A program made the position numbers and the translations under genes. From GCA-016700035 sp964646575 (GTDB lineage Bacteria; Patescibacteriota; Saccharimonadia; CAILAD01; GCA-016700035), in NCBI GenBank assembly GCA_964646575.1, contig CAZYFT010000002.1, positions 21,024 to 85,023 of the forward strand: DNA of 64,000 bases. The letters run 5' to 3'. Numbering within the stretch: position 1 is the stretch's first letter; each line of letters starts with the position of its first letter. The notes under the pieces were generated by a model. That model was not told where the DNA came from, did no database searches, and saw only the letters and a program-made list of their open reading frames with translations. Below, one piece after another: positions 42,527-50,950 of this stretch.

Positions 42527-42835
42527 CTAGCTTTTCGAACGTTTGGCGAGGATGCCTTTCACCGAGGGGCTAATCTCTTTATCGGTGCGGTGAATACAAC
42601 CAATCCAACAGCAGGGCCGGCGTTTGCCTTCTTGAATTTCAGTAATTGTGCGCTTGATGTGATTCTCTCGCGTTGCAGCTTGTTTTACAGAAATATTCCA
42701 ACAGATAAATTCGTTGCGGGCGAGAGGTGTGAGGCTCTCCCACGCATCCACAGCTGCAGGAACAGCGAGTAGAGCCTTTTTTAGGTCGGCCGGCAACTCA
42801 TGAACGGTGCCGCCAGAGATGGTTTTGGTAGTCAT
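42527..42835 (-). CDS. YdeI/OmpD-associated family protein
   Basis: The 102-residue product contains LPADLKKALLAVPAAVDAWE, then LTPLARNEFICWNISVKQAATRENHI-type segment and RIxxxxEGKRRPCCWIGC, the pattern of the YdeI/OmpD-associated (YdhG-like) family, whose role is unclear. Two Cys near the end (CCW, GC) are a small oddity. The ATG at 42835 is preferred to 42856. Confidence 0.8.
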   Translation of the reverse strand: MTTKTISGGTVHELPADLKKALLAVPAAVDAWESLTPLARNEFICWNISVKQAATRENHIKRTITEIQEGKRRPCCWIGCIHRTDKEISPSVKGILAKRSKS

Positions 42836-42957
42836 GTGTTTATGGTACATCAGCATAGGCTAGGCCGCCAGTATCTCCACTCAACGCTTAAGCTTGCTGT
42901 TCTGTGAGATACAGTAAATAATTACGCACAAGTGTACCTTGAGCGAACGGAAACGAC

Positions 42958-43503
42958 ATGCAAAAATATACCCCAGCTATGCAGGCCTCACTGACGGCTC
43001 CCCCTGTGGGAAATTTTGTTGAGGGGCCGACTGTGACAATCATGGCGATGTATCGCCGCGGGCTGTGCTACGAGGTTGAGCGCATTGATGGCGGAAGACA
43101 GCGAGCAAAACTCACCTATAAGGGTCATGAGGCTCGGGTGGAAATTGCGCACACTAATGGTCTGGATCTGTTGAAAATACTCCGAGAAGCACGCACGAAG
43201 CGAATTGCTTCTAATGGCAGTCGCAGACTCCATCGAGCCCGCCATGGTGCGGAGATGGTTGCAATAAACCTGGTGGGTCGAGAACTTACCCCTGAAGAAA
43301 AACGATTGGTTTCTGAGGTGACCGAACGAGTTATCGATGTCTTTGAAGAGGGAACAACGAGAATTCTTATTTGTCCGCAATGCAATTTTGTTGTTGGTGG
43401 AGATGGGATTGAAACTACGCCCTGTCCGGAACATGGCTTGCGGCAGTCTTTCCCATTTGGCTTCGGTGTTACTGACCTAGCAGTCAGGTATTGCTCGCCG
43501 TGA
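42958..43503 (+). CDS. Unknown protein with C-terminal zinc-binding motif
   Basis: The 181-residue product is basic in the middle (KRIASNGSRRLHRARHG) and ends with CPQC and PCPEHG, a likely zinc-ribbon pair. I do not recognise the family. It has no strong ribosome-binding site. A terminator follows, so it is a single-gene unit. Confidence 0.65.
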   Translation: MQKYTPAMQASLTAPPVGNFVEGPTVTIMAMYRRGLCYEVERIDGGRQRAKLTYKGHEARVEIAHTNGLDLLKILREARTKRIASNGSRRLHRARHGAEMVAINLVGRELTPEEKRLVSEVTERVIDVFEEGTTRILICPQCNFVVGGDGIETTPCPEHGLRQSFPFGFGVTDLAVRYCSP

Positions 43504-43513
43504 CCATCTTTAG

Positions 43514-43542
43514 CCCTAGGCAGTGCTTGGGGTTTTTCTTTT
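43514..43542 (+). terminator. Terminator after the zinc-motif gene
   Basis: CCCTAGGC-AGT-GCTTGGGG forms an 8-bp stem with G-T pairs, followed by TTTTTCTTTT. Confidence 0.75.
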
Positions 43543-43555
43543 GACTGAAAATCTG

Positions 43556-43628
43556 TATAATTCCATGGAATGTATGAAATAGCGCCACCAAAAACTAGGC
43601 ACTAGCCGCCCGTAAGGGCGGTTTTTTT
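43556..43628 (+). promoter_or_regulatory. Leader with mini-ORF and terminator: possible attenuator
   Basis: TATAAT at 43556-43561 is followed after 8 nt by an 11-codon reading frame (MYEIAPPKTRH, 43570-43605) whose stop codon abuts a strong terminator CCGCCC-GTAA-GGGCGG-T7 (43606-43628). The next gene starts 36 nt further with its own AAAGGAG site and no promoter between, so it can be expressed only by read-through. This fits transcription attenuation. No antiterminator hairpin is obvious. Confidence 0.5.
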
Positions 43629-43663
43629 ATGCACTCACACCGAACCTTCCAAAAAGGAGATGT

Positions 43664-44044
43664 ATGATTCTGAATCGTGTAGAGATTAGCGTTGTTTTTG
43701 AGCAGCGCGAACAGCACTTTGCTCAATTGGTGCCTGGCCTGGAGGCGCATTTTGCCTTGCAATGCCTGATGTGTGGAAAGATTCATCAGCTTACCACCCC
43801 TATGGTGTACAAGCTGCGTGCCGATGAGGTACCGCACAAGTATATCCATCAGATCAAGACGGTGATCATGCAGACGCGTAGTTGCGAAAATTGCGGTCTG
43901 CTTTCAACCTTGCCAAAAATTGATACAGATCGTCTGCTCAAAGCTTTGCAAAAGACAATCACGCCAGAATTTATTACGCTGCATAGCCATGATCAACCGC
44001 CATTTTTGGCTCAACGACTCTTTGAGCGTATGCAACTTGTTTAA
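43664..44044 (+). CDS. Unknown protein with two cysteine pairs
   Basis: The 126-residue product has CLMCGKIH near residue 34 and CENCG near residue 75, together a likely zinc site, and a His in the C-terminal helix region. I do not recognise it. AAAGGAG precedes ATG at 43664. It lies downstream of a terminator-containing leader, so its level may be controlled by read-through. Confidence 0.65.
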   Translation: MILNRVEISVVFEQREQHFAQLVPGLEAHFALQCLMCGKIHQLTTPMVYKLRADEVPHKYIHQIKTVIMQTRSCENCGLLSTLPKIDTDRLLKALQKTITPEFITLHSHDQPPFLAQRLFERMQLV

Positions 44045-44078
44045 GCTCCTAGGGGAGCGGAACTCCTCTGGGGGTTCC

Positions 44079-44633
44079 TTATTTACGCAGTTGAGATAGC
44101 GCGCTGCTCCAGGCAACTACTTCTTCGGCAACTTTTTTGAGCTGCTCAGTATGCTCTTCAGTTGGCTTAAACGTAGAATAGTTTTCGAAGTCGGTGCCAA
44201 GATAGAGCAAAACTTGATCACGTACGTCGGCCATATGGAGTTCACCCGCCACTTGCCTCCACTGCTCAATAGCGCGTGAGCCACCGGCGGCACCATAGCC
44301 AATAAAGCCAATCGCTTTATCGTGCCACTCGTGGTTTAAAAAGTCGACAGCGTTTTTGAATGCACCCGGAACACTATGGTTATACTCTGCAGTAACAAAG
44401 ATGTAACCGTCAGCTTCAGCGATCTTAGCCGACCACTTTTTGGTGTGATCCTTGGTGTATTGCCCCATGAGTGGCGGCATAGGCTCGTCCAGCAGGGGCA
44501 AGTTGTAGTCGGCGATGTCGACGAGTTCAAACTCTGCGTCCTTAAAATCCTTAAGGGTATCTACTGTCCATTTGGCTACTTGTTCGCCAGCTCGACCAGG
44601 GCGAGTGCTACCTAAGATAATTTGAATTTTCAT
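44079..44633 (-). CDS. NADPH-dependent FMN reductase
   Basis: The 184-residue flavodoxin-fold protein has the phosphate loop ILGSTRPGRAGEQVAKW (about 5-21), ADGYIFVTAEYNHSVPGAFKNAVD (in two adjacent motifs about 75-98) and GYGAAGGSRAIEQWR. It reduces FMN, quinones or similar acceptors. GGAGG precedes the ATG. Divergent from an HxlR regulator that probably controls it. Confidence 0.92.
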   Translation of the reverse strand: MKIQIILGSTRPGRAGEQVAKWTVDTLKDFKDAEFELVDIADYNLPLLDEPMPPLMGQYTKDHTKKWSAKIAEADGYIFVTAEYNHSVPGAFKNAVDFLNHEWHDKAIGFIGYGAAGGSRAIEQWRQVAGELHMADVRDQVLLYLGTDFENYSTFKPTEEHTEQLKKVAEEVVAWSSALSQLRK

Positions 44634-44659
44634 ATTTGTGCCTCCATTGCTATAATATG

Positions 44660-44686
44660 TATAGTATTAACACTATCTATACTATA
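44660..44686. promoter_or_regulatory. Inverted repeat operator between reductase and HxlR genes
   Basis: TATAGTAT (44660-44667) and ATACTATA (44679-44686) are exact inverses spaced by 11 nt, and ATAGT/ACTAT (44661-44676) is nested inside. HxlR-family regulators bind such palindromes in the divergent intergenic region, so it probably represses both genes until an electrophile or thiol stress is sensed. Confidence 0.65.
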
Positions 44687-44701
44687 TAAAGTAAAGTAAC
44701 T

Positions 44702-45037
44702 ATGCAAGATAAAGTTATGAAGAATCCAAGAATTGAGAAAAAACCGGGTTGTGTCGCTGCTGCAGCGGCAATTATGGGTAATAAATGGACTGCGTTGATG
44801 ATATTGGAGCTAGCTTCGGGAGAAAAACGTTTTTCTGAGATCCAAGCCCATTTGCCTGGCATGAGTCCTCGCACGTTGTCCCAGCGGCTCGATGAACTGG
44901 AGGCTACAAAAATTATTACCAAAAAAAGTTTTGCCGAAGTTCCGCCTCGCGTGGTGTATACACTCACACAAAAAGGGCAGGACTTAATTCCAATTCTAAA
45001 GAGCATGGCAGACTGGGGGACAAAGTATCACCAATAG
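44702..45037 (+). CDS. HxlR family winged-helix regulator
   Basis: The 111-residue product has the HxlR core: PGCVAAAAAIMGNKWTALMI with the N-terminal Cys, RFSEIQAHLPGMSPRTLSQR recognition helix, and PRVVYTLTQKGQDLIPIL wing. The Cys near residue 16 is in the redox-sensing position. It is divergent from the FMN reductase with a palindromic operator between them. Confidence 0.93.
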   Translation: MQDKVMKNPRIEKKPGCVAAAAAIMGNKWTALMILELASGEKRFSEIQAHLPGMSPRTLSQRLDELEATKIITKKSFAEVPPRVVYTLTQKGQDLIPILKSMADWGTKYHQ

Positions 45038-45081
45038 GAATTTTTCTACTAAAAATTATAGGGCAATGCTAGTCAAATCTG

Positions 45082-45087
45082 TAAAAT
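45082..45087 (+). promoter_or_regulatory. -10 element of the OpgC-like gene, predicted leaderless
   Basis: TAAAAT ends 7 nt before the ATG at 45095. Confidence 0.5.
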
Positions 45088-45094
45088 AGAGTAC

Positions 45095-46209
45095 ATGCGC
45101 TTTTCTTCAAAAAAATCTCGACTCCTGCATCTCGACTTTATGCGGGGGATTTTTTTGTGTGTGATAATTATTGATCACCTACAAAAGTTCCCGGGCTTTT
45201 TTGAGCTATTTACTGGCAGGGGAATTTTGTGGGCGTCCGCAGCCGAGGGCTTTTTCTTTTTATCGGGAATACTTTTGGGCTTGGTGCGTGGTCGGCGTGA
45301 AGTCACGCAGCCGATGGGCGTGGTGGCAAAAAAACTCTGGGGAAGGGCTTTGCTACTCTATCTGTGGAACATTGCTCTCACGCTGTTTTATACATTGCTC
45401 GCCATGGCATTTTTCGATCAGGTTGGTATTAAACCTGGATTTGCGCTTCCTTCTTCTGTGGTAAATCTTGTCAGGGAGACACTGACGTTTAAGTACGTGT
45501 ATGGTTGGGCTGATTTCTTGCAATATTATGCCGCTTTCTTGTTTGTGAGTCCTTTGGCGATATGGTTACTACGTAAGAAGTATTGGTGGCTCGTGCTTGC
45601 ATTATCGCTAGCGGTTTGGCTAAAGAGTGGCCAAAATTTCTATTTGAGTTGGCAGCTACTTTTCTTTAGTGGGGCCGTATTTGGGTATTATGTTGAAGAT
45701 ATACATACTTGGTACAAGAGTTTAAGGTCGGGTGTTCAGAGGCGGCTGCGCTATCTAGCAGTAGCTATTGCTGGAATAACGTTTGTCGTGAGTTATGTGT
45801 TTGTGATTGGTTCAAGCTTTTTAAAAAATCACCAGATATTGGCCTTTTGAGCTTTGTTCCCACTAAGCAGTTAATTGAGCTAAACGAAAGATTAGCCCCT
45901 GGTTTTGACAAGACAAGTTTGGGGGTTGGACGAGTGATTATTTTTTATGTTTGGTTTTTTGCTCTGTATTTTATGGTGAAACGATTTGCTTGGATATATG
46001 AGAAGAACAGGATAGGTCGAGCCTTAACTATGCTCGGTCAAAACTCACTGTATGTATATATTGTGCATAGTCTTTTGGTGTTTAGTGTGAGCTTGGTTTG
46101 GCCCAAGAGTACCGGGTTGATCGGTAATATTTTGATTGATGTTGCGGTGATTAGTACGATAGTGTTTTTGGTGCGCAAACGGGTATTTTTCGCCTATATT
46201 CCTCGGTAG
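45095..46209 (+). pseudogene. OpgC-like membrane acyltransferase interrupted by a -1 frameshift
   Basis: Two frames make one protein. The first (45095-45850) starts HLDFMRGIFLCVIIIDHLQK and AEGFFFLSGILLG, the OpgC/acyltransferase-3-like signature, and has about seven helices. The second, in the -1 frame, continues from about 45822 with FKKSPDIGLLSFVP and further helices to 46209 (LTMLGQNSLYVYIVHSLL is a typical late segment). The switch lies at the slippery word T TTA AAA at 45820-45826 inside T5A6. It is either a homopolymer error, a real mutation, or programmed frameshifting. Full length would be about 370 residues, the usual size. Confidence 0.75.
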
Positions 46210-46214
46210 AGAAA

Positions 46215-46274
46215 TAGGACCGCAAGAAGAAAGTTGTGCAGGCGGTGAGGCCTGCCTTTTTTCTTGCGGTCCTA
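46215..46274 (+). terminator. Large terminator hairpin after the OpgC-like gene
   Basis: GCAGGC-GGTGAG-GCCTGC followed by C and six T residues is the inner terminator. It is enclosed by a 14-bp perfect outer stem (TAGGACCGCAAGAA at 46215-46228 with its complement at 46261-46274). Confidence 0.8.
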
Positions 46275-46542
46275 GGTGTCGAGGATTTGTGTCGAACGCC
46301 TTCGACTGGCGCTAGGTGCTCCGGACTTATTGCCGCCATTTCTCGTTGGGGTTTGGGTTGGTTGACGTTTGGGGCGAGAAATTGTGAGTGGCAGCTTTTT
46401 ACCGGTGGCTTTGGGTTCAGGCTCGGGTAGTAGCCATCTCAACGTCAGTCCATCTTGTTACCCATAGTCAGGTAGTATAGGTTTCCTGGTTAAATATGTC
46501 AAAGATTTAGGGGTATACTGAAAAGTAATAAGAGGATTTAGT
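46275..46542. other. Non-coding stretch with inverted repeats, unknown
   Basis: No gene is seen. ATTTCTCG and CGAGAAAT, about 40 nt apart, and TGACGTT and AACGTCA are inverse pairs, so the segment may form a structured RNA or be a remnant. G+C is high compared with flanking genes. The 3' end supplies TATACT (46513-46518) for the next gene. Confidence 0.4.
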
Positions 46543-46980
46543 ATGGCAAAAGTGAGTGTATATCTAAACTTTATGGGTAAAACCGAAGAAGCATTTAATT
46601 TTTATAAAGATGTGTTCGGTACCGACTTTATTGAACCGATGCAGCGTATGGCAGATGTGCCACAAGATAATTCTCAACCACCTCTTCCTGAGAATGAAAA
46701 AAATATGATAATGCACGTGGAGCTTCCGATACTGGCTGGGATGAGTCTCATGGGTACAGACATGCTCAAATCTATGGGGCACAAGATTAAGTATGGAAAT
46801 AATATGTCGATTAATTTGATGCCCAATACTGAAGAAGAGACACACCGTCTGTTTGATCGATTGTCGGAAGATGGTAGTGAAGTGATGCAGCTAGAAAAAA
46901 TGTTCTGGGGCGATCTTTTTGGATCTTGCGTGGATAAGTATGGAATCCGCTGGATGTTTGATTGCCCAGCGCAAAAATAA
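46543..46980 (+). CDS. VOC family protein (PhnB-like)
   Basis: The 145-residue product starts SVYLNFMGKTEEAFNFYKDV, the usual PhnB/glyoxalase-fold beginning, and ends with MFWGDLFGSCVDKYGIRWMF. PhnB-like proteins bind small substrates; the exact one is unknown. The ATG is preceded by AAGAGGA. Together with the second VOC gene at 47418 it brackets two tiny genes. Confidence 0.9.
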   Translation: MAKVSVYLNFMGKTEEAFNFYKDVFGTDFIEPMQRMADVPQDNSQPPLPENEKNMIMHVELPILAGMSLMGTDMLKSMGHKIKYGNNMSINLMPNTEEETHRLFDRLSEDGSEVMQLEKMFWGDLFGSCVDKYGIRWMFDCPAQK

Positions 46981-46990
46981 GGAGGAGCAT

Positions 46991-47254
46991 ATGGCAAAGA
47001 AAGAACCAAGAATAGAAATTAAGGCCGACATCACGGGGGCTGACGAGCTTAAAGAATGGTTTAAGCAGGAGTCTAAAAAGAATACGGCTGGACACAGTAC
47101 AGGTGGGGCGCTGTATGGACTCGGCTTGATTGGCTCACTTGTATATTGGCTGCAAGCAGCTACAAGTTTTGGGGCGGTGATTACGGCAGTTCTTAAGTCG
47201 ATCGTATGGCCAGCCTATGTCGTCTATAAGCTTCTCGAAAGTTTTTACGGATAG
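46991..47254 (+). CDS. Small membrane-associated protein, unknown
   Basis: The 87-residue product has a charged N-terminal half (EIKADITGADELKEWFKQES) and one or two hydrophobic segments (about 45-80). GGAGGAGC precedes ATG at 46991, 10 nt after the VOC stop, so it is in the same operon. No family recognised. Confidence 0.7.
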   Translation: MAKKEPRIEIKADITGADELKEWFKQESKKNTAGHSTGGALYGLGLIGSLVYWLQAATSFGAVITAVLKSIVWPAYVVYKLLESFYG

Positions 47255-47257
47255 CTT

Positions 47258-47431
47258 ATGGCGATTGCACCGGTTTGTGATTTGTGCCGTGAAGAACTGA
47301 AAGATTTTGGCGCATTATTGTTTAGTCCCCCTAATACGCAGTCGGAAGTAAAGAAATTTCACGTCTGTAAGCCTTGTTACAAAAAGCTGATCACAGAATA
47401 TAAGCTGGAAGATATTCGTGACGAAAATTAA
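47258..47431 (+). CDS. Tiny zinc-finger-like protein
   Basis: The 57-residue product has CDLC near residue 7 and CKPC near residue 37, a likely zinc knuckle. It starts 4 nt after the previous stop and ends 14 nt into the next gene, so it is part of a tight operon. Function unknown. Confidence 0.7.
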   Translation: MAIAPVCDLCREELKDFGALLFSPPNTQSEVKKFHVCKPCYKKLITEYKLEDIRDEN

Positions 47432-47876
47432 TGTTCACGAGCTTGGTCATATTGTGCTGTATGTCAAAGACTTGCAGCGCTCAACTGAGTTTTATGCCGA
47501 AATTCTTGGATGGAAAAAACTCTCCCGCCAGGCAGGCATGCCGGCCCAAGCATTTTCTAGTGGGCGCACGCACCATGAGTTACTGCTTATCGAAGTGGGT
47601 GATATGGCAGCTGCAAAGCCCGAGCATCTTCAACTTGGTCTGTATCATTTTGGACTCAAGATTGGCGATACTGACGATGAATTACTCCAAGCCATTGAGT
47701 TTTTGCAGGCAAAAGGAGTAGCTATTACTGGTACCGCCGATCATCACGTTACACACAGCGTATATATTGTTGATCCTGATGGTAATCAGATTGAGCTCTA
47801 TATTGACGTGGCTGATGCTAACTGGCGCGAAGACGAATCGCTTATCATGCAGCCAACTCGTCGTTTAGATTTATGA
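47418..47876 (+). CDS. VOC family protein, catechol dioxygenase/glyoxalase-like
   Basis: The 152-residue product has LGHIVLYVKDLQRSTEFYAE with the first metal His, LYHFGLKIGD with the second, and HSVYIVDPDGNQIELYIDV with the last Glu, as in extradiol dioxygenase and glyoxalase I folds. GTG at 47418 is the only in-frame start and overlaps the upstream gene by 14 nt. The substrate is unknown. Confidence 0.9.
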   Translation: MTKINVHELGHIVLYVKDLQRSTEFYAEILGWKKLSRQAGMPAQAFSSGRTHHELLLIEVGDMAAAKPEHLQLGLYHFGLKIGDTDDELLQAIEFLQAKGVAITGTADHHVTHSVYIVDPDGNQIELYIDVADANWREDESLIMQPTRRLDL

Positions 47877-47913
47877 GATTAAAGCTGGTCCGACACTGTA
47901 TACTGAGAAGTCT

Positions 47914-49449
47914 ATGAATCAGTCACTCGCATTAGAAATTATGCTTGCTGGTGAGAGCGCGTTACTCACCGGTGCCGCTGGCTCCGGTAAAACATATGTG
48001 CTCAATAAGTTTATTCGTCTTGCGCAGCGTGAAGGAAAAAATGTGGCGGTCACTGCAACAACTGGCTTAGCAGCTACACACCTTGGCGGCACAACAATTC
48101 ATTCTTGGAGCGGCATGGGTATTCATAATGTATTGCCACCCCGCTTTGTAGATTCTCTGGCGCAGTCACGAAAAGATACTATTAGTGCTGCGGATATTTT
48201 AGTAATCGATGAAATCTCGATGATGCACGATTATCGACTTGATATTGTCGATGAAATCACCCGTAAAGTTCGCGGTAAAGATGAGCCATTCGGGGGTCTG
48301 CAGGTAATTTTATGTGGAGATTTCTTCCAATTACCTCCTATTAATCGTGATGGCGAGCGGGCCGGTGGATTTGTGGTGAACTCGCAGGTTTGGCACGAGT
48401 TGAGCCCTGTGGTCTGCTATCTGGATGAGCAGCATCGACAAGAAGATGATACGTTTTTGGATATTTTAAATGCCATGCGTGCTGGAGATGTGCGTCGACG
48501 TCATGTTGAGCAGCTTTTGGAGCAGAAAGATGCCGAGCTAGGCTATGGACAAGAAGTGACAGAGCTCCATACTACCAATGTTGATGTCGATAGCTTGAAT
48601 GCTCGCAAGCTTGCCGAATTAAAAAAGGAGCCGCATCGATATGAGATGCAAACTTCTGGGAAGGCCAATTATCTTGATACGCTCAAACGATCCTGCTTAG
48701 CTGTTGAGGATTTAGTTTTAAAAGAAGGTGCACTCGTGATGTGTATTCGTAATAGTCCGGATAAGAAGTATGTGAACGGAACGCTTGGCGTGGTTGTTGG
48801 CTTTGAGGATGAAACTGACTATCCTATCGTTGAGCTGCGTGATGGTCGTAAGATTGTGCTTGAACCAGCCACGTGGGAGTTGCGTGATGGCGATAAAAAG
48901 CGTGCCTCTATTGTGCAAATTCCTCTGCGTCTGGCCTGGGCAATTACCGTACACAAAAGCCAGGGGATGACGCTTGATGCTGCTCGAGTTGATCTTAGGC
49001 GAGCTTTTGTTGAAGGCATGGGGTATGTTGCACTATCCCGGGTGCGTAGCCTGGGCACACTCAGTCTTACTGGTATGAACTCGATGGCAATTAAGGTGAG
49101 CCCTGAGGCGGTGGCAATTGACGGTGAGTTGAGATTGCGATCGGCGGCTGATGCGGAACGGTTTGGGCATTTACGGGCCGCAGCTGCTAAGCGTGCGGTA
49201 GAACCGGAGGTTTTGGATGAGGTAAAAAAGCCGACTTCTGCCTGGGGCGAGCGACTTGTGGCTATCCGCGCTGAGCACCCCAAAGCTTTCACGCCCTGGA
49301 AGTCCAGTGACGATGTTGAATTGAAGCAGATGTATGAAGACGGCAAGAGTATTGATGTGATCAGCAAAAAACTTGGTCGTCAGCCCGGGGGTGTGCGAGC
49401 ACGCATTAAGAAATTCTACGGAGATGATGCACTTCTGGCGCGCAAGTGA
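47914..49449 (+). CDS. Pif1/RecD2-like DNA helicase with C-terminal helix-turn-helix
   Basis: The 511-residue SF1B helicase has Walker A LTGAAGSGKTYVLNKF (about 18-33), TTGLAATHLGGTTIHSW (motif Ia), Walker B DILVIDEISMMHDY (about 93-106), GDFFQLPPI (motif III) and VHKSQGMTLDAARVDL plus YVALSRVRS (motifs V and VI). The last about 50 residues form a DNA-binding unit (LKQMYEDGKSIDVISKKLGR). Pif1 helicases resolve G-quadruplexes and stalled forks. Confidence 0.93.
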   Translation: MNQSLALEIMLAGESALLTGAAGSGKTYVLNKFIRLAQREGKNVAVTATTGLAATHLGGTTIHSWSGMGIHNVLPPRFVDSLAQSRKDTISAADILVIDEISMMHDYRLDIVDEITRKVRGKDEPFGGLQVILCGDFFQLPPINRDGERAGGFVVNSQVWHELSPVVCYLDEQHRQEDDTFLDILNAMRAGDVRRRHVEQLLEQKDAELGYGQEVTELHTTNVDVDSLNARKLAELKKEPHRYEMQTSGKANYLDTLKRSCLAVEDLVLKEGALVMCIRNSPDKKYVNGTLGVVVGFEDETDYPIVELRDGRKIVLEPATWELRDGDKKRASIVQIPLRLAWAITVHKSQGMTLDAARVDLRRAFVEGMGYVALSRVRSLGTLSLTGMNSMAIKVSPEAVAIDGELRLRSAADAERFGHLRAAAAKRAVEPEVLDEVKKPTSAWGERLVAIRAEHPKAFTPWKSSDDVELKQMYEDGKSIDVISKKLGRQPGGVRARIKKFYGDDALLARK

Positions 49450-49455
49450 TACTAT
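49450..49455 (+). promoter_or_regulatory. -10 element, predicted leaderless
   Basis: TACTAT ends 7 nt before the ATG at 49463, inside the space after the helicase stop. Confidence 0.45.
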
Positions 49456-49462
49456 CAAGGGC

Positions 49463-49645
49463 ATGAGTAAGAATTCACACGCTAAGCACGAACACGCGAA
49501 GCACGCTCACGTGAAAAATATGCAAGAAGAAGCAGTTATCGAACCAGATTTCCCGCAGGAGCACCGAGCTTTAATGATTGCAATCTTAATTATCTTTACG
49601 TTTATGAGTACATTTGTGTTTGCGCTGTTCTATATTTTTGGCTAA
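49463..49645 (+). CDS. Small His-rich membrane protein
   Basis: The 60-residue product has an N-terminal His/Lys/Ala cluster (HAKHEHAKHAHVK) that could bind metal, an acidic linker and one C-terminal transmembrane helix (about 38-59). No family recognised. The TAA stop interlocks with the TAG stop of the convergent permease gene in CTAA. Confidence 0.65.
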   Translation: MSKNSHAKHEHAKHAHVKNMQEEAVIEPDFPQEHRALMIAILIIFTFMSTFVFALFYIFG

Positions 49646-50853
49646 CCATTTAGTATTTCAAATACAATCAGGCAAGAACTGGTGATGGCACCAGCCAGTG
49701 GTACCCAACGGGGAACCCTAATGTGTGATTTATGTTTTTGGGGGCGTCCTTTTATTACAAATAGGGATATGTTTACCAAAACGAATATACTTAATACCAC
49801 TAGACTTGTTGCTCGAGCTAGAACTGTGAGTGGTAGAAATACTGCTGCGATCATGGTTACCCCTGCAATTACTAGGGTTGCGGCAACTGGAGTGCGAGTA
49901 CTGGCGTGTACCTTAGCAAACTCCTCGCGGATCCAGCCGCGCTTTGCCATACCATAAAGCATTCGTGACCCCATAATGAGATGCGCCAAGCCACCATTAA
50001 TTGCAGCCGATATGCCGATAACGGTAATTATAAACGCAGGTGCTGTGGTGAGTTGTGAGAATACGAGTGTCAGTGGGGCATCGCTACTAGCAAGTTCGTT
50101 TGGGGCAAGTGTATTCGTGGCGATAATCGTTACAGAGATATATAGCACAGTTGCTGTTATGAGTGCGATGATGATTGCAAGAGGCATGGTGCGTTCCGGT
50201 TTTTTTACCTCTTCTGCAACATTTACCATATCTTCAAATCCGATAAATGCGTAGAAAGCCAAGAAGGCGCCAGCCAGTACGCCGGCAAGTCCGTAACGGG
50301 GGTCAACAGTAAAGGTTTGGGTGGGATTTGCGAGACCATGTACTAGTGTGCTTCTGCCAAACCAAATAATTAGACCAAGACCGGCAAGCTCTACAATCGT
50401 AAATACTGTCGCGAGTGTCGCAGATTCTTTCATTCCCTTGATTGCCACGAGCGTGAGAAAAGCCAATATACCAATGATTAACACCGGTTCCGGAGCTGGT
50501 ATGAGCAGCTTTGCGTAGCCAGCAAATCCACGCGCTAAAACTCCGGCAGAAACGATACCGCTAATAATCATTAAGATACCGATGAGACGGGAAAGACCGG
50601 TTTTATTGAACGCCCCATGTACAAACGCGGTTGCTCCGGCACTGACGGGGAAGCGGGCTGATAGTTCCATGTATGAAAGCGCAGTAAAACCAGCCACAAC
50701 GCTGGCAATAACGAATGCTAAAGCGGTGCCCATGCCAGCTTCGCCAGCCACCTTACCTATGAGGACATAAATTCCCGCACCAACGATGTTGCCAAGCCCG
50801 TAGAGGGCGATGAGCCATAATCCCAAACTGCGCTTTAATGTAGTGCGTGCCAT
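49642..50853 (-). CDS. APC-superfamily amino acid permease
   Basis: The 403-residue product has about 11 helices and starts with LGLWLIALYGLGNIVGAGIYVLIG, the conserved APC helix 1 with the GxGIxxxxG break. AFYAFIGFEDMVNVAEEVKKPERTMP (in two adjacent parts about residues 200-225) is the typical helix-6 to loop segment. It probably imports amino acids, which would suit an auxotroph. It is slightly short at the C-terminus. Confidence 0.92.
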   Translation of the reverse strand: MARTTLKRSLGLWLIALYGLGNIVGAGIYVLIGKVAGEAGMGTALAFVIASVVAGFTALSYMELSARFPVSAGATAFVHGAFNKTGLSRLIGILMIISGIVSAGVLARGFAGYAKLLIPAPEPVLIIGILAFLTLVAIKGMKESATLATVFTIVELAGLGLIIWFGRSTLVHGLANPTQTFTVDPRYGLAGVLAGAFLAFYAFIGFEDMVNVAEEVKKPERTMPLAIIIALITATVLYISVTIIATNTLAPNELASSDAPLTLVFSQLTTAPAFIITVIGISAAINGGLAHLIMGSRMLYGMAKRGWIREEFAKVHASTRTPVAATLVIAGVTMIAAVFLPLTVLARATSLVVLSIFVLVNISLFVIKGRPQKHKSHIRVPRWVPLAGAITSSCLIVFEILNG

Positions 50854-50950
50854 ACATAACCATTATTCAGGATTAGACAAGATATGTAAAAAAGCTTTTC
50901 AGGTAGGAGTATAATATAAGTGTAGAAAAAGTAAGAAAGTGAGGTTTGTT

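Noticed and set aside
46236..46430. 64-codon frame after the OpgC-like gene
   Set aside because: It starts inside a terminator hairpin and has no family resemblance.
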